Shown here: positions 16,876 to 24,866 of the stretch, piece by piece
Layout: each line of letters begins with the position of its first letter
Position numbering within the stretch: the first letter of the stretch is position 1
IMG/VR virus record: IMGVR_UViG_3300025617_000097
Coordinates: 1-26,137 of that record
DNA length: 26,137 bases
Source: a virus
Direction: 5' to 3' (one strand)
Notes under the pieces: generated by a model
What the model saw: only the letters and a program-made list of their open reading frames with translations
The model's database searches: none
What the model was told of the DNA's origin: nothing
Program-made: the position numbers and the translations under genes

Positions 16876-17267
16876 TATGATACTGTATCTATATTATTTG
16901 CTAGATTTATTGCATCTGCTGCTGTTTTAGTTGCTAGCTGTGCTATCTGCTGTTGTAGAGCTATATTTTGTTCCCGTAAATCTGTCACCTCTGCAGTCAA
17001 AGCTTCTATTTCTGCATTTATGTCTTCTCCCCCTGCATATTCCCCGCTTCTATTGGCTAGGTATTGATGTGATTGAGTTTCACCTTGTTTTGGTATTTCT
17101 AAAAATAAAATATCATAAGCTTCAAAAAAGGTATTTACATCTACTTGAGATACAATACTCTCCTCAGGTTCTCCGGTAACTCCGAATTCAGTAAAAGAAG
17201 TATTTACTGCTTTAGTGAATTGAGCACGATTATAGGTTGTTAGGTTTATATCTACGTTTTCACTCAT
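16875..17267 (-). CDS. Small coiled-coil virion protein
   Basis: 130 residues, not recognised as a named family. The N-terminal 70 residues are mixed. Residues about 81-113 (EDINAEIEALTAEVTDLREQ and onward) form a clear heptad-pattern coiled coil rich in Glu and Gln, so it likely oligomerises, perhaps as a trimeric connector for the fibre-like proteins on either side. Start and stop both overlap neighbours: 8 bases with the 374-residue gene upstream and one base (TAATG) with the adhesin downstream. This tight packing supports a shared assembly and fixes the start. Confidence 0.7.
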   Translation of the reverse strand: MSENVDINLTTYNRAQFTKAVNTSFTEFGVTGEPEESIVSQVDVNTFFEAYDILFLEIPKQGETQSHQYLANRSGEYAGGEDINAEIEALTAEVTDLREQNIALQQQIAQLATKTAADAINLANNIDTVS

Positions 17268-18384
17268 TACTTATCTTAAACTCTTCTGTATCTTTAATAA
17301 GGACTGTATCTCCGATAGTAGTTTTTATTTCAATCTTATAGTATCTCTCCGGTTGTAATCCGTTTAAGTATAAGTCGAAGTAACTTCCGGTTGGATCACA
17401 ACTTATCTTAGTATAAGAAGAATCATATTCAATAGCAACTTCATTCGTATAAACATCTTTAACTCTGTAGAAGGATTCTGCTGGGAGAGCATAGTTTCTA
17501 GTATAGGAGGATCCTGTTTGGTATACCTTAGGAGGGTATGTAGGTCTTGCATTTACTCTAAATCTATTAACGCTTCCGCTGTAGAATGTCCCGGGGTTGT
17601 TTGAGAGTGTAAGTGTTGCAGGGAGTGTATTTAATACTGTAAGACTACCGGTGTTATATGTGAAGTCATCCCATTTAAATTCTAACTCTGGAGGAAATAT
17701 CGTATGTGTATCTCTTGAAAAGTATTTTAAAGTTGTTTGTTCATGTATATTATCTATAAACTCCTGAGATGCTGATTGTCTTACTATTATTCCGTAGTTG
17801 TTGAAATCAGAGGATGACCAGTTAGTTACTATATCGGTTATATTGGCTTGTATATCAGGGTCTGTGTAATATGAAAAAGAGTAAGATGCTTCAGATCCGG
17901 TATACCATACACCTCCTCCTGCAGAAGTTGAGTTGGTGTTTAAGTTAAATGATCCTGTTGTTCCAGGTGCAAAGGAAGATGTAGTCCATTGAGTACCTCC
18001 TTCATAAGTCCTGTTCTTCCAAGAAACTCCATTTTGTGTTTCTGGGAGGTCTAAGTATCTACCGGTGCCCATATTCCAATCCTCTGCTAGAGCATTAATA
18101 TTAATAGTGCTTGTTGATGTTAATCCAGTTACATTTGCTGTATAGGATTTAAAGTCCGCTCTCCATGTAGAATCTAATATCTTAGTGGCAAATATACTCT
18201 CTATTTCTGCTTGACTAAATTTTAAGAGGAATCTCGATACTTGAGGATTCGCTCCTTCTGTTTGGGGATTCCCGGTCTTAAAATCTGTACTTGCTTCTAA
18301 TATTTCATCTAACCCTGTATTGGCATCTACATACCCAGAGTATAGTGTTGCGTCTGCTGTTGGAAATAGTTTGTAAATGGCCAT
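17260..18384 (-). CDS. DNRLRE-like beta-rich tail/baseplate protein
   Basis: 374 residues. The opening IYKLFPTADATLYSGYVDAN (3-22) and the later DIQANITDIVTNW ... NYGIIVRQS (about 178-203) match the DNRLRE-domain pattern, a beta-sandwich common in secreted and cell-surface proteins. The C-terminal part has a fibronectin/Ig-like look (YKIEIKTTIGDTVLIKDTEE near the end). No catalytic motif. It heads the 374-130-1085 gene run, with the late-type nonamer 4 bases before its ATG, and follows the gp6-like wedge gene by 39 bases. The position next to baseplate wedge genes suggests it links baseplate and fibres. The structural role is inferred. Confidence 0.7.
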   Translation of the reverse strand: MAIYKLFPTADATLYSGYVDANTGLDEILEASTDFKTGNPQTEGANPQVSRFLLKFSQAEIESIFATKILDSTWRADFKSYTANVTGLTSTSTININALAEDWNMGTGRYLDLPETQNGVSWKNRTYEGGTQWTTSSFAPGTTGSFNLNTNSTSAGGGVWYTGSEASYSFSYYTDPDIQANITDIVTNWSSSDFNNYGIIVRQSASQEFIDNIHEQTTLKYFSRDTHTIFPPELEFKWDDFTYNTGSLTVLNTLPATLTLSNNPGTFYSGSVNRFRVNARPTYPPKVYQTGSSYTRNYALPAESFYRVKDVYTNEVAIEYDSSYTKISCDPTGSYFDLYLNGLQPERYYKIEIKTTIGDTVLIKDTEEFKISNE

Positions 18385-18388
18385 TTAA

Positions 18389-18397
18389 TATAAATAT
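18389..18397 (-). promoter_or_regulatory. Late-type start-proximal nonamer ATATTTATA
   Basis: The sense strand reads TCATATTTATATTAA and then the ATG of the DNRLRE-like gene; the spacer is TTAA. The 14 bases TCATATTTATATTA are identical to those at the copy near 23814. Confidence 0.55.
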
Positions 18398-18423
18398 GAG
18401 GAGTTATTAATCTTAGTTACTTA

Positions 18424-20283
18424 TTATAAGGATACCACCCTCCCTCTAATATCTGTATCCGGGTATTTAACTTCAAATACGCAAGGATCTAATGAAGGAT
18501 ATACTACGTTATTTTGAGTTGCTCCTTCTATGTCGTAAGCGTATTCAGAATATCCTTGAGAAACACCTGTTTTATTAGTAATGTAAATATCTTTAACTGT
18601 TTGTACTCCATTTATCTTATCTAGATTTATAAAGAGTTCTTTAAGTAGGATGGGCTGGTTGAAGGTCCAGTTATCTATTGCAAAATAATCCTGTAGTTCT
18701 TCTATACATCTACTTAATACTTCATTGTTATTAAAGTTGGGGAGTGTTATTATTTCAAAATCAATTGCTATATTAATTACAAATCCGTCTTTTATCTTTA
18801 CAGTATCTCCTATAATTCTATATTCGGATAAATAAGTACTTAAGTTCTGTTTAACTGTATTAGAGGATGTTATTAGGTGTTTAGCAGAGTCGAATCCTAG
18901 TACGTATAAACTTAACGTAGAAGGTATTTCTCCGGGTAAGGTGTTATCGTTAGCTTTAGTAGCTTCTACATAACTCTTTGCGATTGCTCCGTAATCAGAA
19001 GGCATAGAGAGGGCTCGTATCGCATAATCCTTAGTTGTTACGTTTCTTAATTGAGATTGAAAGCCTACTAATGTATTCTGCCTTATCTCCTCTAGAGTAT
19101 CTCCATCTCCTCCTCCGGAAGCTGCTAATTCATTATTTACTGTAACGCTTGAGAATATATAATTTGAAGTAGTACTGTTTAGATTACTATTTTGAAAAGC
19201 GATATTCCCTGTACTAGTTAATGTTGTTACAGTATCTGCTTCAACATTAGAGGAGACTCCTCCTCCTGTTAAGTATCGAATAGTTAGTGTTGTGTTTGCA
19301 GGAGCGATTCCGTAGGTATCGGTCTGTAGAAAGTTTGAAGGATCGAATGCGGTAGTTAGTTTTATTTGCTCGAACGGTAAACCTATGCCTACATTATTTC
19401 CGTTTGGTAGTATCTCTTCGTCAACGTCAGAGGTTGTTCCGGATCCAAACTGTATTTCTAGGGAGTTATCAGCTCTAAAGCGAGTGGTGAATCTTCTAGC
19501 GATCTTCTCGAGTTTTAATAGATATTGAGCGTCTGTATCTGTATAGCTGTTAGGGTCGTTGGTGTTTGTATTTTTTGTAGACTTATAAATTAACTCTTGA
19601 CCTAGATACGGTACTTCGTACCAGGTATTACCGTCTGAGTCTGTTATATCTAGAATTTTAATGATATTAGTGTCGGCGATATTTACTGTATCGAAAGGGG
19701 TAGGTGTTGTAAATGTTGCGGTCTGCGTTTGGATGGTTGATGATAGAGCTTTTCGCTTTTTCTTTAGAAGGTAGTATTGAGGATTACCGCCGCTAGTCTG
19801 GTAGATTGTAACCTCTGTCGGGTCTAAAGAACTTGATACAGTAAAATCTACTGTGTCTTGTATTAGAAAATTAATCCCTCCAGGGTCTGACTGTACTACT
19901 GTATTTTCTTGAAAGAAGAGTGCGTAGTCATAATCTGGAATGTATGTTCCTCCGGATAGTTTTGCAGGGAGTTGTTGGTATAGGTCTACCTCTACTGTAG
20001 AGGTTTTTGTTACTTTAGGTCTATATCCTAACATATATGCAAGATTAAAGATACTTTCAGTCTGCCTTGCGTATTGTACGAATGTCTCTTGTATTTGATT
20101 ATCTAAGTAGAAGGATAATATGTCTCCAACATAGGCGGACATCTCTAAGACCATCATTCCGGGTGAGGATGGAGAGAAATCGTTGTAGGTATTAGGGTAG
20201 TAGGTTTTAGTGAAGTCTACTAGTAGGTCTTTTAATCCTACGAAGTCTCTATTGAAGTATCTGATGTCTTTAATATTAGGCAT
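18424..20283 (-). CDS. Baseplate wedge protein, T4 gp6-like
   Basis: 619 residues. The N-terminal block with YYPNTYNDFSPSSPGMMVLE at 28-47, followed by AYVGDILSFYLDNQ and QTESIFNLAYMLGYRPK, is the characteristic gp6 wedge signature (SPGM ... AYVGD ... LGY). The C-terminal third has the baseplate-J-like pattern, including TLEEIRQNT, TKDYAIRAL, and ILLKELFINLDKINGVQTVKD. In T4, gp6 dimers form the inner ring holding wedges around the hub and drive the baseplate shape change at contraction. Length is close to T4 gp6. It overlaps the upstream gp25-like gene by 8 bases, the same partner order expected in T4-like wedge modules. Confidence 0.9.
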   Translation of the reverse strand: MPNIKDIRYFNRDFVGLKDLLVDFTKTYYPNTYNDFSPSSPGMMVLEMSAYVGDILSFYLDNQIQETFVQYARQTESIFNLAYMLGYRPKVTKTSTVEVDLYQQLPAKLSGGTYIPDYDYALFFQENTVVQSDPGGINFLIQDTVDFTVSSSLDPTEVTIYQTSGGNPQYYLLKKKRKALSSTIQTQTATFTTPTPFDTVNIADTNIIKILDITDSDGNTWYEVPYLGQELIYKSTKNTNTNDPNSYTDTDAQYLLKLEKIARRFTTRFRADNSLEIQFGSGTTSDVDEEILPNGNNVGIGLPFEQIKLTTAFDPSNFLQTDTYGIAPANTTLTIRYLTGGGVSSNVEADTVTTLTSTGNIAFQNSNLNSTTSNYIFSSVTVNNELAASGGGDGDTLEEIRQNTLVGFQSQLRNVTTKDYAIRALSMPSDYGAIAKSYVEATKANDNTLPGEIPSTLSLYVLGFDSAKHLITSSNTVKQNLSTYLSEYRIIGDTVKIKDGFVINIAIDFEIITLPNFNNNEVLSRCIEELQDYFAIDNWTFNQPILLKELFINLDKINGVQTVKDIYITNKTGVSQGYSEYAYDIEGATQNNVVYPSLDPCVFEVKYPDTDIRGRVVSL

Positions 20284-20686
20284 TGTTTAGGTTTAATTGT
20301 ATGGTGTCGGTAACTCCTGTGTTTGTTATAGTATAATTTATTACAGTAAAGAGTGTATTTCTATCCTCGTCTGCTCGTAACTCAACTGTAGCTTGTATAC
20401 TAGGAAAGAATTCTGCTATAGATACTTCTATATACTCTTGTATTTCCTCTATGTTACCTTGGCTTAGTTGTTCAAATATAAATGTTTGCAACCCTGCTCC
20501 AAATCCAGGCTTAAAAGGTCTTTCTCTAGGGCCGGTAAGTAGGAGGTTGATTAAATTGTATCTTATAGAATCCTTAGTAGTATAGGTTGTTTTAAATACT
20601 GCAGGACCGTTAAGAGGTAATGCTATACCTACTCCTTTACTAGGTTGATTATCTATTGGATATATTTTGGTTGCGTTAATGGCCAT
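20276..20686 (-). CDS. Baseplate wedge protein, T4 gp25-like
   Basis: 136 residues, the typical size for the gp25/lysozyme-like baseplate family. Key signature: IRYNLINLLLTGPRERPFKP at 41-60, then GFGAGLQTFIFE, then an Ile/Glu-rich segment with FFPSIQATVELRAD at 93-106. The family sits at the tail-sheath/baseplate junction and starts sheath assembly. Despite the family name, no lysozyme activity is expected. It overlaps the gp6-like gene by 8 bases and begins 2 bases after the stop of the 122-residue gene. Confidence 0.9.
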   Translation of the reverse strand: MAINATKIYPIDNQPSKGVGIALPLNGPAVFKTTYTTKDSIRYNLINLLLTGPRERPFKPGFGAGLQTFIFEQLSQGNIEEIQEYIEVSIAEFFPSIQATVELRADEDRNTLFTVINYTITNTGVTDTIQLNLNNA

Positions 20687-20688
20687 TA

Positions 20689-21057
20689 TTATCTTTTATT
20701 AATTAAGCCCATAATTTGATCCATGTTTACTTCACCGGGAGGTAAGGCGGAGCCTTGTCCGGTAGTATTAGCAGATGGTGGTGGGGTATATCCTGGTTGT
20801 TTTCCATACCCTTGGGCGTGGGTAGAGTTCATTGAGATTTCAGTCTGTCCGGGTCCCATTCCGTTTAGTAGGTTAGCGTACCTCTCCTTACCTATAGGAG
20901 TTGGTGTAGTTTTTAAATTACTTGCTAGGTTTTCGGTTACTGGTTGAGCTGTAGATTTAGGAGCTTTGACTGCTTCGAGGAGTATTTCTCTCAACTCCTC
21001 TCCGATAGCTTCTTTTACAGCTTCTTTGATCATTGCTTTTAATTCTGTAGATTTCAT
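20689..21057 (-). CDS. Small virion-associated protein with charged helical N-terminus
   Basis: 122 residues. The first 32 (MKSTELKAMIKEAVKEAIGE...) form one amphipathic helix rich in Lys and Glu. The rest is Pro/Gly/Gln/Asn-rich and probably disordered, ending MDQIMGLINKR. Proteins with this kind of start are frequent in the structural regions of aquatic T4-like phages, but I cannot name a function. It leads the wedge operon with gp25 and gp6 and has the late-type nonamer 5 bases before its ATG, so coexpression with the baseplate is likely. It might be an assembly factor or a small baseplate component. Confidence 0.65.
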   Translation of the reverse strand: MKSTELKAMIKEAVKEAIGEELREILLEAVKAPKSTAQPVTENLASNLKTTPTPIGKERYANLLNGMGPGQTEISMNSTHAQGYGKQPGYTPPPSANTTGQGSALPPGEVNMDQIMGLINKR

Positions 21058-21062
21058 TCTTT

Positions 21063-21071
21063 TATAAATAT
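21063..21071 (-). promoter_or_regulatory. Late-type start-proximal nonamer ATATTTATA
   Basis: The sense strand reads ATATTTATA, then AAAGA, then ATG: 5 bases of spacer. It sits in the 17-base gap between the 415-residue gene and the wedge operon. Confidence 0.55.
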
Positions 21072-21074
21072 TTG

Positions 21075-22322
21075 TTAAAATGCTTTTAGATTATCTCTAT
21101 CTATAATGAGTTTTAGTTCTTCAATTAACACCTTAGGGTTTTGAGTGAAGGATGGTTCGGTCTCAAGAGCTATTATTCCTTCTGTGTTTAATGCTTGAGC
21201 TATTCGACGCGTTACTGTTGGGTCGTTAGGTAGTTTAACTTCTACTATTTCAAACGTAAATCCTCTATAAGATTGTTGAGTGTTTGATTGGTTTGTAGTT
21301 TCTGCTTCTTGTACAAATCTTTTTGTTTCCGGTCCTGGTTCATTAGCTTCTAGTCCACATGTTTCCAGTAGCGGTTTTAGGAGTTTAAGGATTAGTAATA
21401 TTATATTTACTACAGCAGCAGCTAGGGAGAGGTAAAATGCTCCGTCCTTTAGTGTAAATTTCTTTTCCTTCTGTATAGGGGTTCCGTCTGCTTTAAATGT
21501 TAGGGCGTTTATAGCGTCAGTTACATCTGTGATTGCAGAGGTTATCCCGGAAGGGGTTGGGGCAGCTGCTAGAGGGGGAATTTTTAAAGCTTGATTTACT
21601 ACGGTCTTTGCGATTTCTAAAGCACTTTTTGCATTTAGACTACCGTTAATTACTTGTGTTGCTACGTTGAGGGTTGCAGAGGAGAGGTTTAAATAAAAGG
21701 AGGTCTCTTCTACTACGTTTAATAAATTATTATATTTGTCTAGTATCCTCTTACCTTCTTCTGGTGTTGCTGGACAGTAGGGAGGTTTTGTATTAATTAA
21801 ACTGAGGGCGAGTTCTTGTGCTTTAGGTTTAAGAGTCTGTAGTATTTCTTCCTTCGAAGGGGTTTCTAGGGAATCGAAGTTTAAAGGTAGTAGTTGGTCT
21901 GTGAATTGGTCTCCTATTAAAGTACCTAAGGTGCTTATTTCAGATACTTTAACTTCTACAGGGGAGATAGTTAATTTCTTTACGGGAGATTGTATATCAG
22001 CAGGTATATCGGGTAGGTTTAAGTCTTCGATATTTGCAGTGGGAGGAGGTATGGTGATGGAGGGGTCTCCAGACTCTACGCCAGATACTCCGAACTTAGT
22101 AGCTATCTCATTTAACTGGTCTGTAGCGAGTGTTTGAAGTCTTGCTACTTTTTCAAGTACTGTTTGGTTAACTTTATTAAGTCCTTTTAGCTCCTTGGGA
22201 GGGTCGACGGAAGAGATTCCACTTGTTAATAAGTCTTGTATATTCTTCTTAACTTGCTTCTGACCTGCTATACTCGCTCTTGTAGAGCGTCCATTAACTA
22301 ATTGCTTTATTCGTTCGTTCAT
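21075..22322 (-). CDS. Baseplate-region structural protein with one hydrophobic segment
   Basis: 415 residues, not recognised as a named family. The N-terminal 75 residues are helical and polar. About 85-120 is Pro-rich. About 155-250 is helical. A strongly hydrophobic stretch at about 293-316 (GAFYLSLAAAVVNIILLILK) could span a membrane. The C-terminal 60 residues (FTFEIVEVKLPNDP...) are a small alpha/beta domain. A transmembrane-like segment in a protein encoded between spike-like and wedge genes would fit a hub or tape-like component that contacts the host membrane during DNA entry. That role is inference. It starts 3 bases after the spike-like gene and lacks its own promoter-like motif. 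Confidence 0.7.
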   Translation of the reverse strand: MNERIKQLVNGRSTRASIAGQKQVKKNIQDLLTSGISSVDPPKELKGLNKVNQTVLEKVARLQTLATDQLNEIATKFGVSGVESGDPSITIPPPTANIEDLNLPDIPADIQSPVKKLTISPVEVKVSEISTLGTLIGDQFTDQLLPLNFDSLETPSKEEILQTLKPKAQELALSLINTKPPYCPATPEEGKRILDKYNNLLNVVEETSFYLNLSSATLNVATQVINGSLNAKSALEIAKTVVNQALKIPPLAAAPTPSGITSAITDVTDAINALTFKADGTPIQKEKKFTLKDGAFYLSLAAAVVNIILLILKLLKPLLETCGLEANEPGPETKRFVQEAETTNQSNTQQSYRGFTFEIVEVKLPNDPTVTRRIAQALNTEGIIALETEPSFTQNPKVLIEELKLIIDRDNLKAF

Positions 22323-22325
22323 AAT

Positions 22326-23471
22326 CTACTCAATATATACAGTTTCGGATTTAAGATTCTTTGCTAAGTCTTTTAACTTCACGATTTGAGGTTTAAGTAG
22401 GGTGAGTGCTTGTAGGTTTGCAATAGGTACCCCGGCGGCAGTGGCGGTGCTACTACTATTTATAATTTGCTCTAATAGTGCGATGATAGAAAGTAGTACG
22501 TCTTCAGTTAATTCTCCGTACAGTACAGGTTCTTTAGCGTCTTTACTTCCTAGAAGTATTTTTTCTGCCTGCATACTAACCTCTTCAGTGTCCACGTTAA
22601 GTGTTTTTTGACTATTGAGATTTATAGATTGCGGAGAGCTTAGGAAGATACTATCTGTTTTACTATTGAAAAATAATCTACCGGAATTTAATACTATCTG
22701 GTCTCCTCTATAATCTTTAGCAGGAGTAGGTAGTTTTTTGTAGCTATAGTAATCTCTAACACTGCTGGGTTCTAGCGGTATTTGTTGACCGTTAGTTAGG
22801 TATATACTAGAGTTATCGTTATTTATATTCTCTTCGGTTGGAAGAAATCCAACCTGCCCTTGTAGACCTTGGCCGTTTCTTAGAATAGTAATAGGTTGTC
22901 CGTTAAAGCTACCAGTAGACCAGTTACTTAAAGGTTTACCGCCTCTCTGTACTGTTGTCCCAAATCTTAAAGAACTTCCTACTCTACTCTCTACTATAAC
23001 ATCTCCTTCAAACTTCTTTAAAGGTTTTATATTGGATTGTTCTATAAAGTAATTCCCTAAATCTAACGGTGCTGGTCTATCTGAGATATTTTTATTTGCA
23101 CCGGTTTGGGTTTGTAGGTAATCTCGTTGTTCCGATTCCGGTATATCTTTATTCTCGATAATGTTCGGAATAGCGTTATGATGCTGACTACTCCAGACGT
23201 TTAAGGGTGTTATGTAGTAGTATGTTTCTCGTTCAAGATTTTCTTGTATGTCTGAGGATGGGAGTGAGAAGATATATACTAATTCGTTACGTAAAGGGTA
23301 GTTGCAGAAGTTAGGAAAGTATGGTTTTGCAAAGCCGGTAGATCTATAAGTACCTCCTTTAACTTTTTTAAATACTACAGTACCTACACCGTTCCATCCG
23401 CCGGCATCGGTGAAGTATTTACTAGTTGTATCTAGTACTATGTCACTAACTACTGCTGTTTCGAATTTCAC
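22326..23471 (-). CDS. Baseplate spike/hub-like protein
   Basis: 381 residues. The start is GTG, overlapping the TGA of the 113-residue gene (GTGA); no ATG lies nearby in frame. The N-terminal half has an OB-fold-like look (NELVYIFSLPS 62-72, TYYYITPLNVWSSQHHNAIP 83-102) with a recurring signature GDVIVESRVGSSLRFG at 156-171 that I associate with spike/hub proteins of T4-like aquatic phages. Residues about 253-310 have short repeating beta strands (QIVLNSGRLFFNS, DSIFLSSPQSINLNS, TLNVDTEEVSMQA), as in triple-stranded spike helices, closed by EPVLYGE at 314-320. A helical tail follows. It should form the membrane-piercing tip or hub plug. No lysozyme motif is visible, unlike T4 gp5. Confidence 0.7.
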   Translation of the reverse strand: MKFETAVVSDIVLDTTSKYFTDAGGWNGVGTVVFKKVKGGTYRSTGFAKPYFPNFCNYPLRNELVYIFSLPSSDIQENLERETYYYITPLNVWSSQHHNAIPNIIENKDIPESEQRDYLQTQTGANKNISDRPAPLDLGNYFIEQSNIKPLKKFEGDVIVESRVGSSLRFGTTVQRGGKPLSNWSTGSFNGQPITILRNGQGLQGQVGFLPTEENINNDNSSIYLTNGQQIPLEPSSVRDYYSYKKLPTPAKDYRGDQIVLNSGRLFFNSKTDSIFLSSPQSINLNSQKTLNVDTEEVSMQAEKILLGSKDAKEPVLYGELTEDVLLSIIALLEQIINSSSTATAAGVPIANLQALTLLKPQIVKLKDLAKNLKSETVYIE

Positions 23472-23809
23472 TTCTTATTACCTTCTTCAAGTTTATTAAC
23501 TTCCTGCATTAGTTGCTCTATCTCTTCTTCTGAGATTAATAATGTGTCTTCTGCAGAACCTTGAGAGTTTACTATTCTCTGTATGATTGTAGCCATTTTT
23601 ATTAAATGGTCGTCGTTTTTTATTCCTGCATCTAGATATTCCCGTATCAGGGGTACAATTATTGTAGCATCCCCTGTATCTTGAATAAGAGGTTGAAGCT
23701 CTCTAATCATAGCAGTTATTTGCTTACTCTTCTTCTTCTGATTAGTGTATATCTCTTCGAGTATGTCTGAGAATTTCTTATCTTTGAAGATTAATTTATC
23801 TAAACTCAT
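23468..23809 (-). CDS. Small helical protein of the baseplate operon
   Basis: 113 residues, predicted almost wholly alpha-helical, rich in Lys, Glu and Ile (FSDILEEIYTNQKKKSKQIT at 13-32; DDHLIKMATIIQRIVNS at 66-82), with an acidic end (EEEIEQLMQEVNKLEEG). No named family recognised. By position before the spike-like gene it could be an assembly chaperone or hub factor comparable in role to T4 gp26 or gp51, but there is no sequence evidence for that. Its stop overlaps the GTG start of the spike-like gene, and the late-type nonamer lies 4 bases before its ATG, so it leads that operon. Confidence 0.65.
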   Translation of the reverse strand: MSLDKLIFKDKKFSDILEEIYTNQKKKSKQITAMIRELQPLIQDTGDATIIVPLIREYLDAGIKNDDHLIKMATIIQRIVNSQGSAEDTLLISEEEIEQLMQEVNKLEEGNKK

Positions 23810-23813
23810 ATAA

Positions 23814-23822
23814 TATAAATAT
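23814..23822 (-). promoter_or_regulatory. Late-type start-proximal nonamer ATATTTATA
   Basis: The sense strand reads TCATATTTATATTAT and then the ATG of the 113-residue protein; the spacer is TTAT. It is in the 26-base gap between the sigma factor gene and the baseplate genes, exactly where regulatory genes give way to virion genes. Confidence 0.55.
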
Positions 23823-23835
23823 GAAGTGAATGAAT

Positions 23836-24582
23836 TTAGAAGCCTGTATACCCGTTCTCTAGATAGAATATATAATGCTTCTTATAGAGGGCTGCTAATA
23901 TCTTAGCTACTTTAGTAATTTTAGCAGTCTTTACGTCAGTTATCTCCCGTATATAGATGTAGAGTGCTTTTTTATTAAAGAGTGTAATATTGTCTCGTTT
24001 TCTAAAAAGTTCTAGGATTGCATCTGCTATTTTAGCATGCTCTTTTTTAGGAAAGAGTTCGTAAATGTTAGTAGAACAGTAGTAAATATACTCGTTCATA
24101 AAGTGTGTAAGATCACTTTCTTGACGTAGTAGTATATTTTCTGGTGTGTTTTCTTCGACGTCTAAGGGTTCGCCGGATGTATAGTGACTATCTTCTTGTT
24201 CTAGATGTATATTATCTAAAGAGACAACTTCTAATCTTTTCTTATAATTCTTTTGATTAGATGCGATAAGATACCTTTTAGCAACTGTACCGAAGTATGA
24301 ATAAGCCTTTGCTCCGTTTGTAGGGTCAAATTTATGTAATTTTGTTAGTAGGAAGGTTATAACTTCATGTTGAAGATCTTCTAGGTTAGCTTCTTCAGTG
24401 TAATAAAATTTAAAAGTATGAATAAGGTTTTGTGTTAACTTAAATAAAGGGTAATGTATTTCTTCTTGATATATCTTATTCTTCACTTCATAGTCTTCCG
24501 TTTCGTTATAACGGTTTATAGCGAGTTCAGTATCATGTGTAAAGTAGTTTTTAGACTTCTTTTTTCTCTTCTTCTTCTCCAT
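23836..24582 (-). CDS. Late-transcription sigma factor, T4 gp55-like
   Basis: 248 residues. A Lys/Arg tract opens the protein (2-11). Residues about 36-106 resemble sigma region 2: LFKLTQNLIHTFKFYYTEEA (46-65), then DLQHEVITFLLTKLHKFDPT and AYSYFGTVAKRYLI (93-106), the pattern of T4 gp55-type sigma factors, which bind core RNA polymerase and read the -10 box. The C-terminal part (about 215-240) is helical and basic (KTAKITKVAKILAALYKKHY). A hydrophobic clamp-binding tail like that of T4 gp55 is not obvious; the end is YLENGYTGF. Its first 32 bases overlap the end of the membrane-protein gene. It probably directs transcription of the tail genes that follow it. Confidence 0.85.
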   Translation of the reverse strand: MEKKKRKKKSKNYFTHDTELAINRYNETEDYEVKNKIYQEEIHYPLFKLTQNLIHTFKFYYTEEANLEDLQHEVITFLLTKLHKFDPTNGAKAYSYFGTVAKRYLIASNQKNYKKRLEVVSLDNIHLEQEDSHYTSGEPLDVEENTPENILLRQESDLTHFMNEYIYYCSTNIYELFPKKEHAKIADAILELFRKRDNITLFNKKALYIYIREITDVKTAKITKVAKILAALYKKHYIFYLENGYTGF

Positions 24583-24865
24583 CGATTAATTTAAAGTTAG
24601 TTAAGCCTTTTTGCATTCCTTTTATTTCCTTAAAGAACCACCCTATTTCGTCATCGCTTTCAAATGTACCTTTCGCATCTAACTTACTTAACTTTTCATC
24701 CATGTAAGTTATTGTCTTAGAGAGACTATCAAGATATGTTAGGTATTTTACTAGTATATCTTCCTGCTTCTCATTCTTACGGAGTACATTACGTATTACA
24801 TAGATAGCTACTAGGTTTAGTATACCGCTTCCTACTGCTGTATATATTAAGGTTATATTCTCCAT
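24551..24865 (-). CDS. Small membrane-anchored protein with cytoplasmic helical domain
   Basis: 104 residues from the ATG at 24865-24863. A TTG 12 bases further upstream could add four residues but lies inside the end of the HD gene, whereas the ATG begins one base after that gene's TAG stop, so I prefer the ATG. One transmembrane helix (about 4-25, ITLIYTAVGSGILNLVAIYV) is followed by Arg and Lys, so the C-terminus should be cytoplasmic. A heptad-like helix (about 30-66) and a conserved-looking segment DDEIGWFFKEIKGMQKGLTN follow. Proteins of this layout are familiar from T4-like aquatic phages but unnamed. It could be a holin-like or membrane-tethering factor; the long cytoplasmic domain makes a classical holin less likely. 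The 3' end overlaps the sigma gene by 32 bases. Confidence 0.7.
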   Translation of the reverse strand: MENITLIYTAVGSGILNLVAIYVIRNVLRKNEKQEDILVKYLTYLDSLSKTITYMDEKLSKLDAKGTFESDDEIGWFFKEIKGMQKGLTNFKLIDGEEEEKKEV

Positions 24866-24866
24866 A

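Noticed and set aside
20276-20686. gp25-like protein as a lysozyme
   Set aside because: The family name includes lysozyme, but these baseplate proteins are structural and no catalytic Glu-containing lysozyme motif is visible.
22457-22464. TATAAATA in sense orientation inside the spike-like gene
   Set aside because: It is the only such copy I saw, lies within coding sequence and is explained by the codons for Ile-Ile-Asn-Ser. Its distance of about 135 bases to the next start makes a promoter role weak.
5903-23821. TATAAATA on the plus strand, identical to the T4 late promoter, pointing away from the genes
   Set aside because: There is no plausible plus-strand gene to serve, and the fixed 4-5 base distance to minus-strand starts makes a sense-strand role more likely. 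Antisense late transcription cannot be excluded without RNA data.
24551-24865. Holin
   Set aside because: It has one N-terminal membrane helix but a long, charged, conserved-looking cytoplasmic domain, and no endolysin gene lies nearby.
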